From positions 5,084,001 through 5,148,000 of the forward strand of contig NZ_CP182236.1 of NCBI RefSeq assembly GCF_048077055.1: a DNA stretch of 64,000 bases, read 5' to 3'. The DNA comes from Egbenema bharatensis (lineage in GTDB: Bacteria; Cyanobacteriota; Cyanobacteriia; Elainellales; Elainellaceae). Positions 8,896 through 18,054 of the stretch are shown here, one piece after another. The position numbers and the translations under genes were made by a program. A model generated the notes under the pieces. The model was not told the origin of the DNA and did no database searches. It saw only the letters and a list, made by a program, of their open reading frames with translations. The first letter of the stretch is position 1. The number at the start of each line of letters is the position of its first letter.

Positions 8896-9495
8896 GTGTC
8901 TAGCCCTACTCCACCTACCCACCCCTCACAACCTCCCTCCAACGCTGCATCGCCCGCCTTCTCCCCCCGTACCTTCCGCCTATCCATCATCATTCGCAGC
9001 ACCTTACTGTTGCTCTATATTGCCTTAACCCTACCCCTACCCTTCTTAGCGGAAGTGACTCAGGCTCCCGTGCCTGCCTCTGTTCTATGGGTGGGATTGG
9101 CGATCGGCTTCCTGTTGCTCTATGCCGCCTTAACGGAACAGGTGCGGGTGGATGAAATGGGCATTCAAGTCACCTATCCTGCCTGGGTGCGCTGGTTCTG
9201 GCGCAAGGGGTGGTCGTTGCCCTGGGCAGAGATTAAAGCCTTGAAACCGCGATCGACGGGGCAGGGGGGACTGGTTTACTATTTCCTCAGTCACTCTTCC
9301 GAGCAAGCTTACCTACTGCCCATGCGTGTAGCGGGATTTGCAGAACTGGTGCGGCGGGTGGAAGCCCATACTGGCATTGATACCAGAGATGTCAAACCCC
9401 TTTCCCAGCCCTGGATGTACCTGATCCTGCTGGGCCTGACCCTGATCCTGCTGGCGATCGATGCCTGGACGATCCTGGTGGCAATGCAAGCCTGA
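8896..9495 (+). CDS. Membrane protein of unknown function (PH-like core)
   Basis: Starts at GTG 8896. A Pro/Ser-rich N-tail of about 28 residues is followed by two transmembrane helices (about 30-50 and 60-78). Then comes a soluble part resembling a bacterial PH-like domain (VRVDEMGIQVTYPAWVRWFWRKGWSLPWAEIKAL) and a C-terminal helix (MYLILLGLTLILLAIDAWTILVA). I do not recognise a named family. Its stop is 23 bases before the ABC ATPase start, so the two are probably co-transcribed. Confidence 0.7.
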   Translation: MSSPTPPTHPSQPPSNAASPAFSPRTFRLSIIIRSTLLLLYIALTLPLPFLAEVTQAPVPASVLWVGLAIGFLLLYAALTEQVRVDEMGIQVTYPAWVRWFWRKGWSLPWAEIKALKPRSTGQGGLVYYFLSHSSEQAYLLPMRVAGFAELVRRVEAHTGIDTRDVKPLSQPWMYLILLGLTLILLAIDAWTILVAMQA

Positions 9496-9518
9496 ATTCC
9501 CTACTGCGACGACTCCCC

Positions 9519-10265
9519 ATGCCGACTCCCCATCTCCGTCTTCATCAGGTCAGCCTGAACAGTCCGCGCGGTGGCGAACCACTGTTGCAGGATATCTCCT
9601 TTGAGGTCATGCCAGGAGAGCGGGTGGCGATTGTGGGTCCATCGGGGGCAGGGAAAACAACGCTTTTGCGGGTGCTGAATCGCCTCAGCGAGATCAGTCG
9701 TGGGGAAATTTATTTTGGCGATCGCAACATTCAGCAGATTCCTGTGATTGAACTGCGGCAGCACATTACCCTCGTGCCCCAGGAGTCGAAGCTATTGGGG
9801 ATGACGGTGCGGCAGGCCCTGGAATATCCCTTACACCTCAGAAAGCTTTCCTCTCAAGCGATTCAGCAACGGCTGCTCACCTGGACAGAACAACTCCATC
9901 TGCCAGAGGACTGGCTGGGACGCAATGAATTACAGCTTTCAGTGGGTCAACGCCAGTGGGTAGCCATCGCTCGCGCCCTGATGATTCAACCCAAAATTTT
10001 GCTGCTGGATGAACCGACCTCTGCCCTGGATGCCGGGCGGGGAGAGCATTTGCTGACTGTTTTAACAAATGTAGCTCAGAATCAGGAAATGACGATTTTG
10101 ATGGTGAATCATCAATTAGAGATGGCAGAACAGTTTGCCAGCAGGGTGCTGTATTTACAAGACGGTAAACTAATTCTCGATCGCCCCATTCACCAGATCA
10201 ACTGGGTTGATTTGAAGCAAAACCTGGTTGATGCCGAAACGATCGCAGCAAATGAGTGGGAATAG
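9519..10265 (+). CDS. ABC transporter ATP-binding protein (FetA-like)
   Basis: A 248-residue single nucleotide-binding domain. Walker A is GPSGAGKTT, the Q-loop lies in VPQESKLLG, the signature is LSVGQRQ, and Walker B is ILLLDEPTSALD, followed by the switch histidine in VNHQLEMAEQ. The overall sequence is closest in feel to FetA/YbbL-type ATPases of metal exporters. No FetB-type permease is adjacent; the preceding membrane protein has too few helices to be one. Partner and substrate are unknown. Confidence 0.85.
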   Translation: MPTPHLRLHQVSLNSPRGGEPLLQDISFEVMPGERVAIVGPSGAGKTTLLRVLNRLSEISRGEIYFGDRNIQQIPVIELRQHITLVPQESKLLGMTVRQALEYPLHLRKLSSQAIQQRLLTWTEQLHLPEDWLGRNELQLSVGQRQWVAIARALMIQPKILLLDEPTSALDAGRGEHLLTVLTNVAQNQEMTILMVNHQLEMAEQFASRVLYLQDGKLILDRPIHQINWVDLKQNLVDAETIAANEWE

Positions 10266-10386
10266 TTTATAAAGAGAGAATTATAAATAGAGCCGCTAGT
10301 CGGTTCAAGTATAGGTTTAGATCTATAAAGACGATAGTAAAAAATAACAAAAACAAGAATAATGGTCTGGAGGCAGGGGTTGAGCA

Positions 10387-11817
10387 ATGATGGACGCGCG
10401 GCAACGATATCTTGACTTTGTAATGCCGATCGTCAAGGAAGGACGGGGGCAGATTGCGACGGAAGATCGAACCTTTCTCGATCAGCAGCGAACCGCGCTC
10501 AACCTTTCTCCCAGGCAAGCTGAGGCGATCGAACAACGAGTTCTAAAGGCTTACCAAACTTTTTTACAGCGGCGATCGGGCAGTTCTGCTCAACCTTCCC
10601 AATCCGGTGCCTCATCCTGGCAGGAGGATGAATGGAACGATGTCACGCCGCAATCGGGATGGCAGGAGCAATGGCAAAGGGTCGTCCCCCAGGAAAGCTG
10701 GCAAGAGCACGAGGGGCAGGAGGAATGGCAAGCCGATCAGTTCCGAGATGTGGAGGAAGCTGAACAGGCAAAATGTCGCTGGTATGAGGAAGAGTTCAGG
10801 AAGGCTCTGGAAACCAATCGCTTGCAAGATCCAGAAACCCAGGAACGGTTGGCCGATCTCCAGAACGACCTGCGATTGTCTGCGTCAGATATTATTCGGA
10901 TTGAACGACAGGTTTATACAACCCGATCGGGATCTGAACCTGCGATCGATGCTGTGCCACCTCCTGGTTCAACCGATCCAACCGATCCAAATGCGACTCG
11001 CGTGGTTCACTATACCTCCCCTGATCTAACGTCTGGACAACCCTCATCCCCACCCTCAGAGGAACTTGCTGACACCGAGGTACAATCCCCTCGATCGCAC
11101 CTATCCACGCCCGAAAATCTGGCATCCTCTGAAACCTACACGGCCCTTCAGCAAGCTTTAACGCAACAAGATTGGCGAGCAGCCGATCGCCTCACCTTTG
11201 AACTCTTGCTTTCCCTCAATCGGCCGGATGGATGGTTCGATATTCCCGCCATTGAAAACCTGCCCTGCCTGGAACTGGAACGGCTCGATCGACTCTGGAG
11301 CGAAGCCAGCAAGGGCAAGTTTGGCTTCACCCGACAGCTCAGTCTCTACTTCAGTCCGCGTCCCGAAAAGCAGCAATTTATCCGGCTGTATGGCGATCGC
11401 TACGAACGGGCCCTTGCGTTCAGTAAATCGGTCGGTTGGTGGCGATCGGGAGCCGAGTTTTATAAATATTACAATCAGCTTCCGTTTGATGCCCAAACTC
11501 AACCCGGACAATTTCCTGCCCTCTGGTTCTGGCGGATTCCCTGGTGGAAAGCCCTGCAATTTGGCGGATTTGGCAGCAGTCGCGGCGGCTGTCGGGTGGA
11601 TCCAGAAACTCTGGATGCATGGATGAATAAGATCCAGAGCTGTCAAACTCAGAAGAAAAATCGAGCGGAGAGTCAACCCGATCGCAATCGTGACTCTACA
11701 ACGCAATCCCGGTTCAATTTGTCGGCTGAGACGACCGTATCGGAGCCCAAACAAATCGATCGGCGGACGGAACTATCCTCAGCCGAAACCATCCTGCCTG
11801 AAGAATCTGACTTTTAA
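10387..11817 (+). CDS. GUN4-domain protein with Trp/Gln-rich linker
   Basis: A 476-residue protein. Residues 1-55 form a small helical domain (QRYLDFVMPIVKEGRGQIATEDRTFL) that I associate with cyanobacterial GUN4 or kinase proteins. Residues about 60-125 are Trp/Gln/Glu-rich, with repeated SSWQE, SGWQE and ESWQE units. Residues about 165-245 are Pro/Ser/Thr-rich. Residues about 255-420 are a GUN4 domain (QDWRAADRLTFELLLSLNRP, LDRLWSEASKGKFGFTRQL, GWWRSG). GUN4 binds porphyrins and activates Mg-chelatase. This is not the short housekeeping GUN4, so the target is open. ATGs at 10387 and 10390 are both possible. Confidence 0.85.
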   Translation: MMDARQRYLDFVMPIVKEGRGQIATEDRTFLDQQRTALNLSPRQAEAIEQRVLKAYQTFLQRRSGSSAQPSQSGASSWQEDEWNDVTPQSGWQEQWQRVVPQESWQEHEGQEEWQADQFRDVEEAEQAKCRWYEEEFRKALETNRLQDPETQERLADLQNDLRLSASDIIRIERQVYTTRSGSEPAIDAVPPPGSTDPTDPNATRVVHYTSPDLTSGQPSSPPSEELADTEVQSPRSHLSTPENLASSETYTALQQALTQQDWRAADRLTFELLLSLNRPDGWFDIPAIENLPCLELERLDRLWSEASKGKFGFTRQLSLYFSPRPEKQQFIRLYGDRYERALAFSKSVGWWRSGAEFYKYYNQLPFDAQTQPGQFPALWFWRIPWWKALQFGGFGSSRGGCRVDPETLDAWMNKIQSCQTQKKNRAESQPDRNRDSTTQSRFNLSAETTVSEPKQIDRRTELSSAETILPEESDF

Positions 11818-11895
11818 AGGGCTACTGTATACACACAACTTGCCGGTGATGCTGAGGCTTGACCCACCCCATGTCAAAGCCATCCCTACCAAAAT

Positions 11896-11911
11896 CCCCT
11901 CCTGGGAGGGG
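11896..11911. repeat. CCCCTCC/GGAGGGG hairpin
   Basis: A 7-bp stem with a 2-base loop, followed by CTGGGGTGGG. This is a widespread cyanobacterial intergenic palindrome type. It lies downstream of the GUN4 gene and between converging genes. Confidence 0.6.
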
Positions 11912-11976
11912 CTGGGGTGGGTAAAACGTCAGGGGTTGCGTTCTGCACTGATCAGTTGTTCTGTTCAGACACCCAC

Positions 11977-12058
11977 CATCGGACTTGTGTATATACGGTA
12001 GCTAGGCACTGATCGTTCATCGGACTTGTGTATATACGGTAGCTAGGCACTGATCGTT
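11977..12058. repeat. 41-bp perfect tandem duplication
   Basis: Positions 11977-12017 and 12018-12058 are identical. The second copy holds the last codons and stop of the minus-strand PLP enzyme, so the first copy is a duplicated gene tail. The duplication is recent enough to show no differences. Confidence 0.9.
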
Positions 12059-13323
12059 GTTTTATACAACGCATCTCTTACCTCAGTCATGCCTGTAATC
12101 AACCGATCCATTTCATCGCGGGTATGGAGGGCGTTTGCAGTGATTCGCAGACGCGGCTTGGCAATAAACCAGATGGGCGATACCCAGAGTCCGTGATCAT
12201 GCATCAGCTTCCGGGCAAAGAATTTGGGGTTCAAATCCGTCGGCAGAACCACAGGAATTACGTTGGTTTCACCGATCGCCATGAAATCATTCTCTAACAA
12301 CCGATCGCGCAAGTACCGCGTATTTTCCTGCAAGCGATGCACCATTTCTGGGTGTTGCCGCACCTGACGGATGCTTTCCAACGCAGCGGCCGTGGTGGGC
12401 GGGGGCAGGGAAATCGTGCCGATTGAAGTGGGCGAGTAGTTCAGTATGGGAATCAGTTCCGCGACGTGGCTACTAATGGCTGCTCCGGCCGAAGCGGCAA
12501 ACTTTGAGAAGGTCGTCATAATCAGCGGAATCACACCCCGCTCGATCGCCTGCTGCGGCAAAAGGCCAAAGTGTTCGTAAATTCCCCGTCCGGTTGCCCC
12601 AATCGCACCACTGGCATGGGCTTCATCCATCACCAGCACACTGCCCTCGTAGTTAGACAAAATATCAATCATCTCAGGCAAAGGAGCAATGTCGCCATCC
12701 ATCGAAAAGACTGCATCGGACACCACCATGATCCGATCGTCGGGACGGGCATACCGCTTCAGCTTACGGGCCAGATCCTCCATGTCGCAGTGGCGGTAAG
12801 CGCGAACGCGAACGCGAGGGCTGTGGCTAAATAGCTTACCCGATCGATTTCCGGCATTGGCAATGGCTGAAACAATGCAGCCGTGATTCAAGACATCCGT
12901 TAGAATTAGCGTTTCGCGGGTATTTTGAAAACCGGGAACCTGAATCGCCAGATGGCAGAACCCATCCATGAGGGCTTGCATCGCCATCCAGGCATTCAAA
13001 AATAGCTGAGTGTGGGGCAAATGCTTGAACTCTGAGATTTCGTTTTCAAGCTGACGATGCAGATCAATTCGACCACTCAATACCGAACAAGAGCTATTGG
13101 ATGTGCCATAGTGCAGCACTGCATCGATCGCCGCCTGTTGCACTGCCTGATTCTGCACCAGTCCTAAAACATCATTGGTACAGAAGGTCAGGACAGTCCG
13201 ACGAGTCCCCGTATCTGCCTCCTCAATTTCAACTAGATTTCCATCTCGGCTATGACAGATGAACTCATCAGGGAATAATCCCTGCTCTTCCCCACGCTGA
13301 AAATATTCCTTGACAACTTGCAC
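12043..13323 (-). CDS. Alpha-oxoamine-synthase-like PLP enzyme (BioF/KBL/SPT fold)
   Basis: A 426-residue fold type I PLP enzyme of the family that condenses acyl thioesters with amino acids with decarboxylation (BioF, glycine C-acetyltransferase, serine palmitoyltransferase, ALA synthase). Motifs: the glycine-rich GTSNSSCSVLSGRIDLHRQLE region, DVLNHGCIVSAI, VMDEAHASGAIGATGRG, and the PLP lysine in TTFSKFAASAGAAISS. That last motif differs from the usual T-[LF]-[SG]-K-[AS]-hG-G pattern, so specificity may be new. No bioA, D or B neighbours are present, so routine biotin synthesis is unlikely. The adjacent Rieske, GH3 and MFS genes suggest a special-metabolite role (inference). Confidence 0.8.
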   Translation of the reverse strand: MQVVKEYFQRGEEQGLFPDEFICHSRDGNLVEIEEADTGTRRTVLTFCTNDVLGLVQNQAVQQAAIDAVLHYGTSNSSCSVLSGRIDLHRQLENEISEFKHLPHTQLFLNAWMAMQALMDGFCHLAIQVPGFQNTRETLILTDVLNHGCIVSAIANAGNRSGKLFSHSPRVRVRAYRHCDMEDLARKLKRYARPDDRIMVVSDAVFSMDGDIAPLPEMIDILSNYEGSVLVMDEAHASGAIGATGRGIYEHFGLLPQQAIERGVIPLIMTTFSKFAASAGAAISSHVAELIPILNYSPTSIGTISLPPPTTAAALESIRQVRQHPEMVHRLQENTRYLRDRLLENDFMAIGETNVIPVVLPTDLNPKFFARKLMHDHGLWVSPIWFIAKPRLRITANALHTRDEMDRLITGMTEVRDALYKTTISA

Positions 13324-13730
13324 AGTAAACTCCCCTCACCTTATCTAAAATCACTGATTGCATTTGACTCAATAGCAGTGTCCGACTGAGCAAACCCCGC
13401 GATCGAACTTGACTGCTGAACACAGAATATACTGAACGTTCCCCATTGACCGATTAACCTATTCCATAACGACCTCTTGTTTGAACCTTTCGTTTGAACC
13501 GTCCGTTAAACAGCACTTCACTCAAAACAGTCCGTTAAAAATATACCGAGCTAAAAATTTTACTCATTACTCTGCCATAGCCTGAAAATCTTGGACGGCA
13601 TTGCTGGTACAGTTGTGCCACAGTCACAGTCATGCGGAACTCCTGCTGCATCCAGTCGATCGCCTGCGCTATCAAATTCAGTGGGACTGGCAGGTCATTG
13701 TCCAGGTCATTATCCAGGTCATTGTCCAGA
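13324..13730. other. Spacer between Rieske and PLP-enzyme genes with a possible small ORF
   Basis: A 12-base repeat (CAGGTCATTGTC) occurs four times at 13691-13738 and overlaps the Rieske stop codon. On the minus strand, one frame through this repeat reads as four DNDL units. It then stays open as PVPLNLIAQAIDWMQQ onward to a TAA at 13537-13535. It has no clear start codon or ribosome site, so it may be a degenerate gene tail or chance. Closer to the PLP gene two related GTTTGAACC/GTCCGTTAAA motifs are repeated. Confidence 0.4.
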
Positions 13731-14897
13731 TCATTGTCCTTTGCCTGAATGAGGAACAGTCAGCGGTTCGATCGATGAATTAGAGGATTGGTCTTGCCAG
13801 GACTCAAAGGGAGGTTGGCTGGCTGGGTTGGCTGGGTTGGATTGACTTGATTGTTGCATAAATTGCTCATATTGCCGGAGAATTAACCGTTGTAGGGCAA
13901 TAATAGCGGGATTCACCTCAACATACCGCCGTTTAGCATCCTTCTGATAAGTCCGTTGCTCACTTTCCATCATGCCCACGTCCTGTTCTAAAAACGGCAT
14001 GAAGATAAAGCGCAGCACCAGGGGAACCAGAACGGGTTTAATGGCCCGCAGTAGCCATTTAGGCAGCCGAACCTTGGGTAAAAACAGCAGGGAAAACGAT
14101 CGGGTTTGATTCGGCCCGACGGGCAACCGCATCAGGTAGAGGGATGACACCCCTTCCATCGTGCTGTGGTAATGGGGGTATTGATAATGAACGGATACAT
14201 TGCGCGTCGTCACGCCGTCGCTATTGGTGCTTAGACCCAAAAATTTGCTCAGGGTTCCCTTATAAGAAACTCGATAATTTGCCTGGACGGAACTATTGCT
14301 ATCCTGTAGGTTCAGCAGTACCGGATCAAACCACCCCTGGAGATCTTTGTGAAGAAATCCGTGAAACACATCCATCGTATTTTCGTTACAGATGGAGAAG
14401 TGGGCGTTGAATACGCCAGTAATCGGAATCATCAGACAGTTGTGATCGTCATACTCTGGAACTTCTAGAATTGGGCGCGAGTCAGCTAACTGAGGATCGC
14501 CTGGAAACACCCAAATGATGCCATATCGCTCTTGAGCTGGATAACTCAACGCCGTAGCACAGGGTAACTTTTGATCAGGTGGAAAGTAGGGAATATGGAC
14601 ACATTGCCCACTGCGGTCAAACTCCCAACCATGATAGGGACAGACCAGCCGATCGCCGTGAACTTCTCCCAGGTGCAGCTCGACTCCCTTGTGGGGACAG
14701 GCATCTTCAATGGCGTGAACCTGACCTGCCGTATCCCGGTAAACGGCGATCGATTGTTGCCAAACCACCACTGGAATTACCCGTCCAGGTGGAAGCTGAT
14801 GGGCCCAGGCAACCGGATACCAATGATTTGGATTAATACCAACTTCTCGCACCCTGTTCTGAATAGTCTGTCCTCTAAGAGCTGCCGTCAGTTCCAT
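13731..14897 (-). CDS. Rieske non-heme iron oxygenase (PaO/Tic55-like)
   Basis: A 388-residue oxygenase alpha-subunit type protein. The Rieske 2Fe-2S ligands are C67-x-H69 (CPHKG) and C86-x2-H89 (CPYHGW). The mononuclear iron site is D176-x2-H179-x3-H183 in ENTMDVFHGFLHKD. The arrangement resembles chlorophyll-catabolic and choline-monooxygenase-like enzymes found in plants and cyanobacteria. Hydrophobic helices near residues 275-300 suggest membrane association. It needs a ferredoxin partner not encoded here. It is upstream of the PLP enzyme on the same strand and divergent from the GH3 gene. Confidence 0.9.
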   Translation of the reverse strand: MELTAALRGQTIQNRVREVGINPNHWYPVAWAHQLPPGRVIPVVVWQQSIAVYRDTAGQVHAIEDACPHKGVELHLGEVHGDRLVCPYHGWEFDRSGQCVHIPYFPPDQKLPCATALSYPAQERYGIIWVFPGDPQLADSRPILEVPEYDDHNCLMIPITGVFNAHFSICNENTMDVFHGFLHKDLQGWFDPVLLNLQDSNSSVQANYRVSYKGTLSKFLGLSTNSDGVTTRNVSVHYQYPHYHSTMEGVSSLYLMRLPVGPNQTRSFSLLFLPKVRLPKWLLRAIKPVLVPLVLRFIFMPFLEQDVGMMESEQRTYQKDAKRRYVEVNPAIIALQRLILRQYEQFMQQSSQSNPANPASQPPFESWQDQSSNSSIEPLTVPHSGKGQ

Positions 14898-15159
14898 TAA
14901 GACTCACACCCGACATAAACAAACGATAGGAATTTAAACCATATCGCTTTACTTTCTGTTAGCTGTCTGACTGTGTGCCACTTTAGTATGAACCGTACAA
15001 GATCGGCCAAAGAGGGGAAGACCGGGAACAGAAACCGATTAGACTGGAAAACTGGATTTCGATCGTCACTGTTTTATTGTCACCGTTTTGTTGTCGAATT
15101 ATTGTCGAAGCGTTGCTCCTTTACTTTTTACTCCTTACGCCCCTGTACGTTGAACTGCC

Positions 15160-16854
15160 ATGACCAATTTATTTCTGTCTGCCCTGAAAGCTTATGCTCC
15201 TTACGCCAGAACCACCTTTATTCAGAAAACCACGCAACCCATGGCCATTCAGGAGCAATTTCTCCGCAAGCTGTTGCAGGTACAGCAGGGCACAGAATTG
15301 GGACAGTATTTTGGACTGAAAGACATTCGCACGATCGAGCAATTCCGTCAGCAAGTTCCTATCTGGTCGTACGCCGACTATGAACCCTACACCGAACGAG
15401 TGGCACTGGGTGAACCGAATGTACTCAACCCTGATCCGGTGGTCTACATTAACCTCACAAGTGGTACTACGGGTAAACAAAAGAAAGTCCCTGTTACCCG
15501 CCGCTTTCAACGATCGCTCAGTCGGGCCAATGCTGCCAGTTTAGGGTTTTTGCATGAGGCGGTTCAGCGACATTCCCTGGGGCGATCGCAGTCGTTGGAA
15601 CTGGGGCGTTTACTATCCACCAATTCAGTGCGCGTTCAGGGACAAACCCCTGCGGGCATTGATTATGGACCCGTGACGGTCGGTAGCTATCGGTTGAGTC
15701 GTTCAGTATGCCAGCGGGTATTTGCTCAACCGTTCACGGCAATGGAAATTGCGGATGCCGCTAGCCGTCATTATGTTTGTTTATTGTTTGCCCTATGTAA
15801 TCCTCAAACGCGAGGGATTACGGCTAACTTTCCCATGCAGATTTTGCGAATTTGTCAGTATCTGGAAAAGTTTGCAGACGATTTAGTTCAGGATATTGCA
15901 ACGGGAAATTTTGCGGAATGGTTGACGATCGATCCGACTATTCGTAAAACCCTGGAACGACTCCGCACTCCCCTTCCCCAGCGGGCCCAACAACTGCGCC
16001 GCATCCTTCAGAGCGAGGGACGGCTGACTCCCCGTCGAGCCTGGTCAAATCTCTCACTAATCGGCACTGCCAGGGGCGGAACCTCGGATTTCTACTTCGA
16101 GCGGTTCCCGGATTACTTTGAAGATACGCCCATCTTTGGGGGAGTATACGGAACGGCAGAGGGAACGTTTGCAGTCTGCCATGACTTCAACACCGATGGC
16201 AGCATTCTGGCCCTGGATAGCGGCTTCTATGAGTTTATTCCCCAGGATCAGTGGGAGGCAGCCCAGCCCCAAACCTTACTGCCCGTTGAGTTAAAAGTGG
16301 GTGAATTCTACCGGATGCTGGTGACGAGCTACAGCGGCTTTTATCGCTACGATATTGGTGATGTGGTGGAAGTGGTGGGCTTCTACGGGCAGACTCCCCT
16401 GATTGTATTTCGCCATCGTCGGGGGGGGTTACTTTCTTCGACTACCGAAAAGACCACCGAATTTCACGTCGCGCAGGTGATGCAGATGCTTCAGCAGGAA
16501 TTTAAGATTGGGCTGGATGATTTTTGCATTACCCTATCTGACCATGAGTTTCCGGCGCGATATCGGGTGAATATTGAACTGGCTTCTGGTCATACCCTGG
16601 AACAACCCCAGCAGTTTTTGGCCCGGTTTGATGACTGGCTGGGTGAGTTTAACCATCCCTACGCGACCGTGCGATCGGATCAGGTGCCCCCGCCCCAACT
16701 GCGGATTCTGGCTCCAGGGAGTTTTGGTATTGTTCGCCAACGCCAACTGTTGCGAGGTACGTCAGATTCCCAACTCAAAGTTCTGCATATCACCGAAGAC
16801 CGCGACTACTTAGACGGTTTACAGGTACTAGAAGTGATAGACCTGTCAGAATAG
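15160..16854 (+). CDS. GH3-family acyl-adenylating amide synthetase
   Basis: A 564-residue protein of the GH3 family, which in plants joins acyl acids such as jasmonate or auxin to amino acids using ATP. The ATP-binding P-loop-like motif INLTSGTTGKQKKVP (about residue 98) fits. So do the C-terminal motifs VTSYSGFYRYDIGDVVEVVGF and STTEKTTEFHVAQVM. Bacterial GH3 proteins are mostly uncharacterised. Its 3' end overlaps the converging MFS gene by 65 bases. A substrate made by the neighbouring PLP and oxygenase enzymes is plausible but unproven. Confidence 0.88.
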   Translation: MTNLFLSALKAYAPYARTTFIQKTTQPMAIQEQFLRKLLQVQQGTELGQYFGLKDIRTIEQFRQQVPIWSYADYEPYTERVALGEPNVLNPDPVVYINLTSGTTGKQKKVPVTRRFQRSLSRANAASLGFLHEAVQRHSLGRSQSLELGRLLSTNSVRVQGQTPAGIDYGPVTVGSYRLSRSVCQRVFAQPFTAMEIADAASRHYVCLLFALCNPQTRGITANFPMQILRICQYLEKFADDLVQDIATGNFAEWLTIDPTIRKTLERLRTPLPQRAQQLRRILQSEGRLTPRRAWSNLSLIGTARGGTSDFYFERFPDYFEDTPIFGGVYGTAEGTFAVCHDFNTDGSILALDSGFYEFIPQDQWEAAQPQTLLPVELKVGEFYRMLVTSYSGFYRYDIGDVVEVVGFYGQTPLIVFRHRRGGLLSSTTEKTTEFHVAQVMQMLQQEFKIGLDDFCITLSDHEFPARYRVNIELASGHTLEQPQQFLARFDDWLGEFNHPYATVRSDQVPPPQLRILAPGSFGIVRQRQLLRGTSDSQLKVLHITEDRDYLDGLQVLEVIDLSE

Positions 16855-17995
16855 CCAATCCGCTGGCAACATAGAACACCGTCGTGACGCTACTCTGGCG
16901 CAGCACCCAGCCGAACAGGGTAGGGGAAAAAAACTGTCCCAAGAAATTCATGCTGGTGGCTACTGCCAGGGCAATGGTCTGGAGTTCCAGGGGGGCAACA
17001 ATGGCGATCGAGGCGAAATGGCTGGTTAGAGCCAGTCCCATCCCGGCTCCAAAGAGTAACGCCGTTGGGAAAAAGTAATCCAGCGTGTGAAGCTGGGGAA
17101 AGGTCAGTAGCCCGATCGCCATGAGTCCCAAGCCGCTGATAATGCTGGGAACAGCCCCAATCCGCTGGATTAATCGCTTCACCCCCAGGGCCGCCAGGGC
17201 CGCTCCGATCGCCTGACAGGCCAACACCAACCCATTTGTGACTGGATCAGCATTGACGGTCGCCCGGAGATGCATGGGCAAATAGATAATGTTGGCAAAC
17301 CCGATCGCAGCACAGAGTCCAACTGTCGGCAGCAATCGGACAACTTTGGGATGGCTGAATACCTGCTTCAACAACTGTCTCATGGGGATAGACACTTTTA
17401 GAGCACTGGCAGCCCGGCGACGCTGGGGTAAAACCAGTCCTGCTAAGATGCCCAGCGGTAAAGCCAGCCCATACATATAAAAAGCAAACTGCCATTGCCC
17501 TGACCCTAACCAACCCGCCAAAAAGGGATAGACGATATTCGCCAGGGTAATACTTGCAGAGGCATAGGTGATGGCCTGCGATCGGTTGGCTGGATCAGCA
17601 TAGTCCCTGGCTAAAATGCCTAAACTTGCCGCAGCAATTCCTCCCGTTGCCGCTCCCAACAGCCCACGAGTCACCAGCATGGGCAAAAAGTCAGCCGTTA
17701 GGGTTCCGGCTGCCCCAAATAGGGCAAAACTAATCGCGGAGAACACCAGCACCCGAATACTGCCAATCCGTTCAGCCAACAGCCCCAAAAGGGGACTAAA
17801 GATGGCAACCGTCAGGTAATGGGCACTGACCAGGTATCCCGCCAGGGTGCGATCGAGTTGTAGCTGTTGAATGATGTCGGGTAAAACAGGCGCAATCACG
17901 GCTCCTGGCATCGCAGTTAACGATCCCATTGCCAGAAGCACCAGCAATCTCCGGTTTTGTTGCAGGCGATCGACGAGTACCATCGTTCTTGTCAC
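16790..17995 (-). CDS. MFS transporter (drug-exporter type)
   Basis: A 401-residue protein with about 12 hydrophobic segments. The first-loop motif is GLLAERIGSIRVLV (the MFS G-x-x-a-D/E-R-x-G motif A). The motif-C-like stretch ARDYADPANRSQAITYASASI lies in the middle of the N-half. It is clearly related to the second MFS at 19509 (shared pattern SPLLGLLAERIG / TPIMGFVADRVG and WQFAFYMYGLALPL / WQYAFFLYGFGIPL). It lies 59 bases downstream of the JmjC-like gene on the same strand, so is probably co-transcribed. Confidence 0.88.
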   Translation of the reverse strand: MTRTMVLVDRLQQNRRLLVLLAMGSLTAMPGAVIAPVLPDIIQQLQLDRTLAGYLVSAHYLTVAIFSPLLGLLAERIGSIRVLVFSAISFALFGAAGTLTADFLPMLVTRGLLGAATGGIAAASLGILARDYADPANRSQAITYASASITLANIVYPFLAGWLGSGQWQFAFYMYGLALPLGILAGLVLPQRRRAASALKVSIPMRQLLKQVFSHPKVVRLLPTVGLCAAIGFANIIYLPMHLRATVNADPVTNGLVLACQAIGAALAALGVKRLIQRIGAVPSIISGLGLMAIGLLTFPQLHTLDYFFPTALLFGAGMGLALTSHFASIAIVAPLELQTIALAVATSMNFLGQFFSPTLFGWVLRQSSVTTVFYVASGLAILTGLSLLVPVNRLSSRGLR

Positions 17996-18054
17996 TCAAA
18001 AACCCATTCACTTCGGATAGCGAATCTGGTCTACCTTAACATAGCTCGGTGGAT

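Noticed and set aside
9519..10265. Assigning the ATPase to phosphate or glutamine uptake
   Set aside because: No permease or binding protein is adjacent and single-domain ATPases of several types look alike.
12043..13323. Calling the PLP enzyme bioF
   Set aside because: The PLP-lysine motif is atypical and no other biotin genes are near, so only the broader family is claimed.
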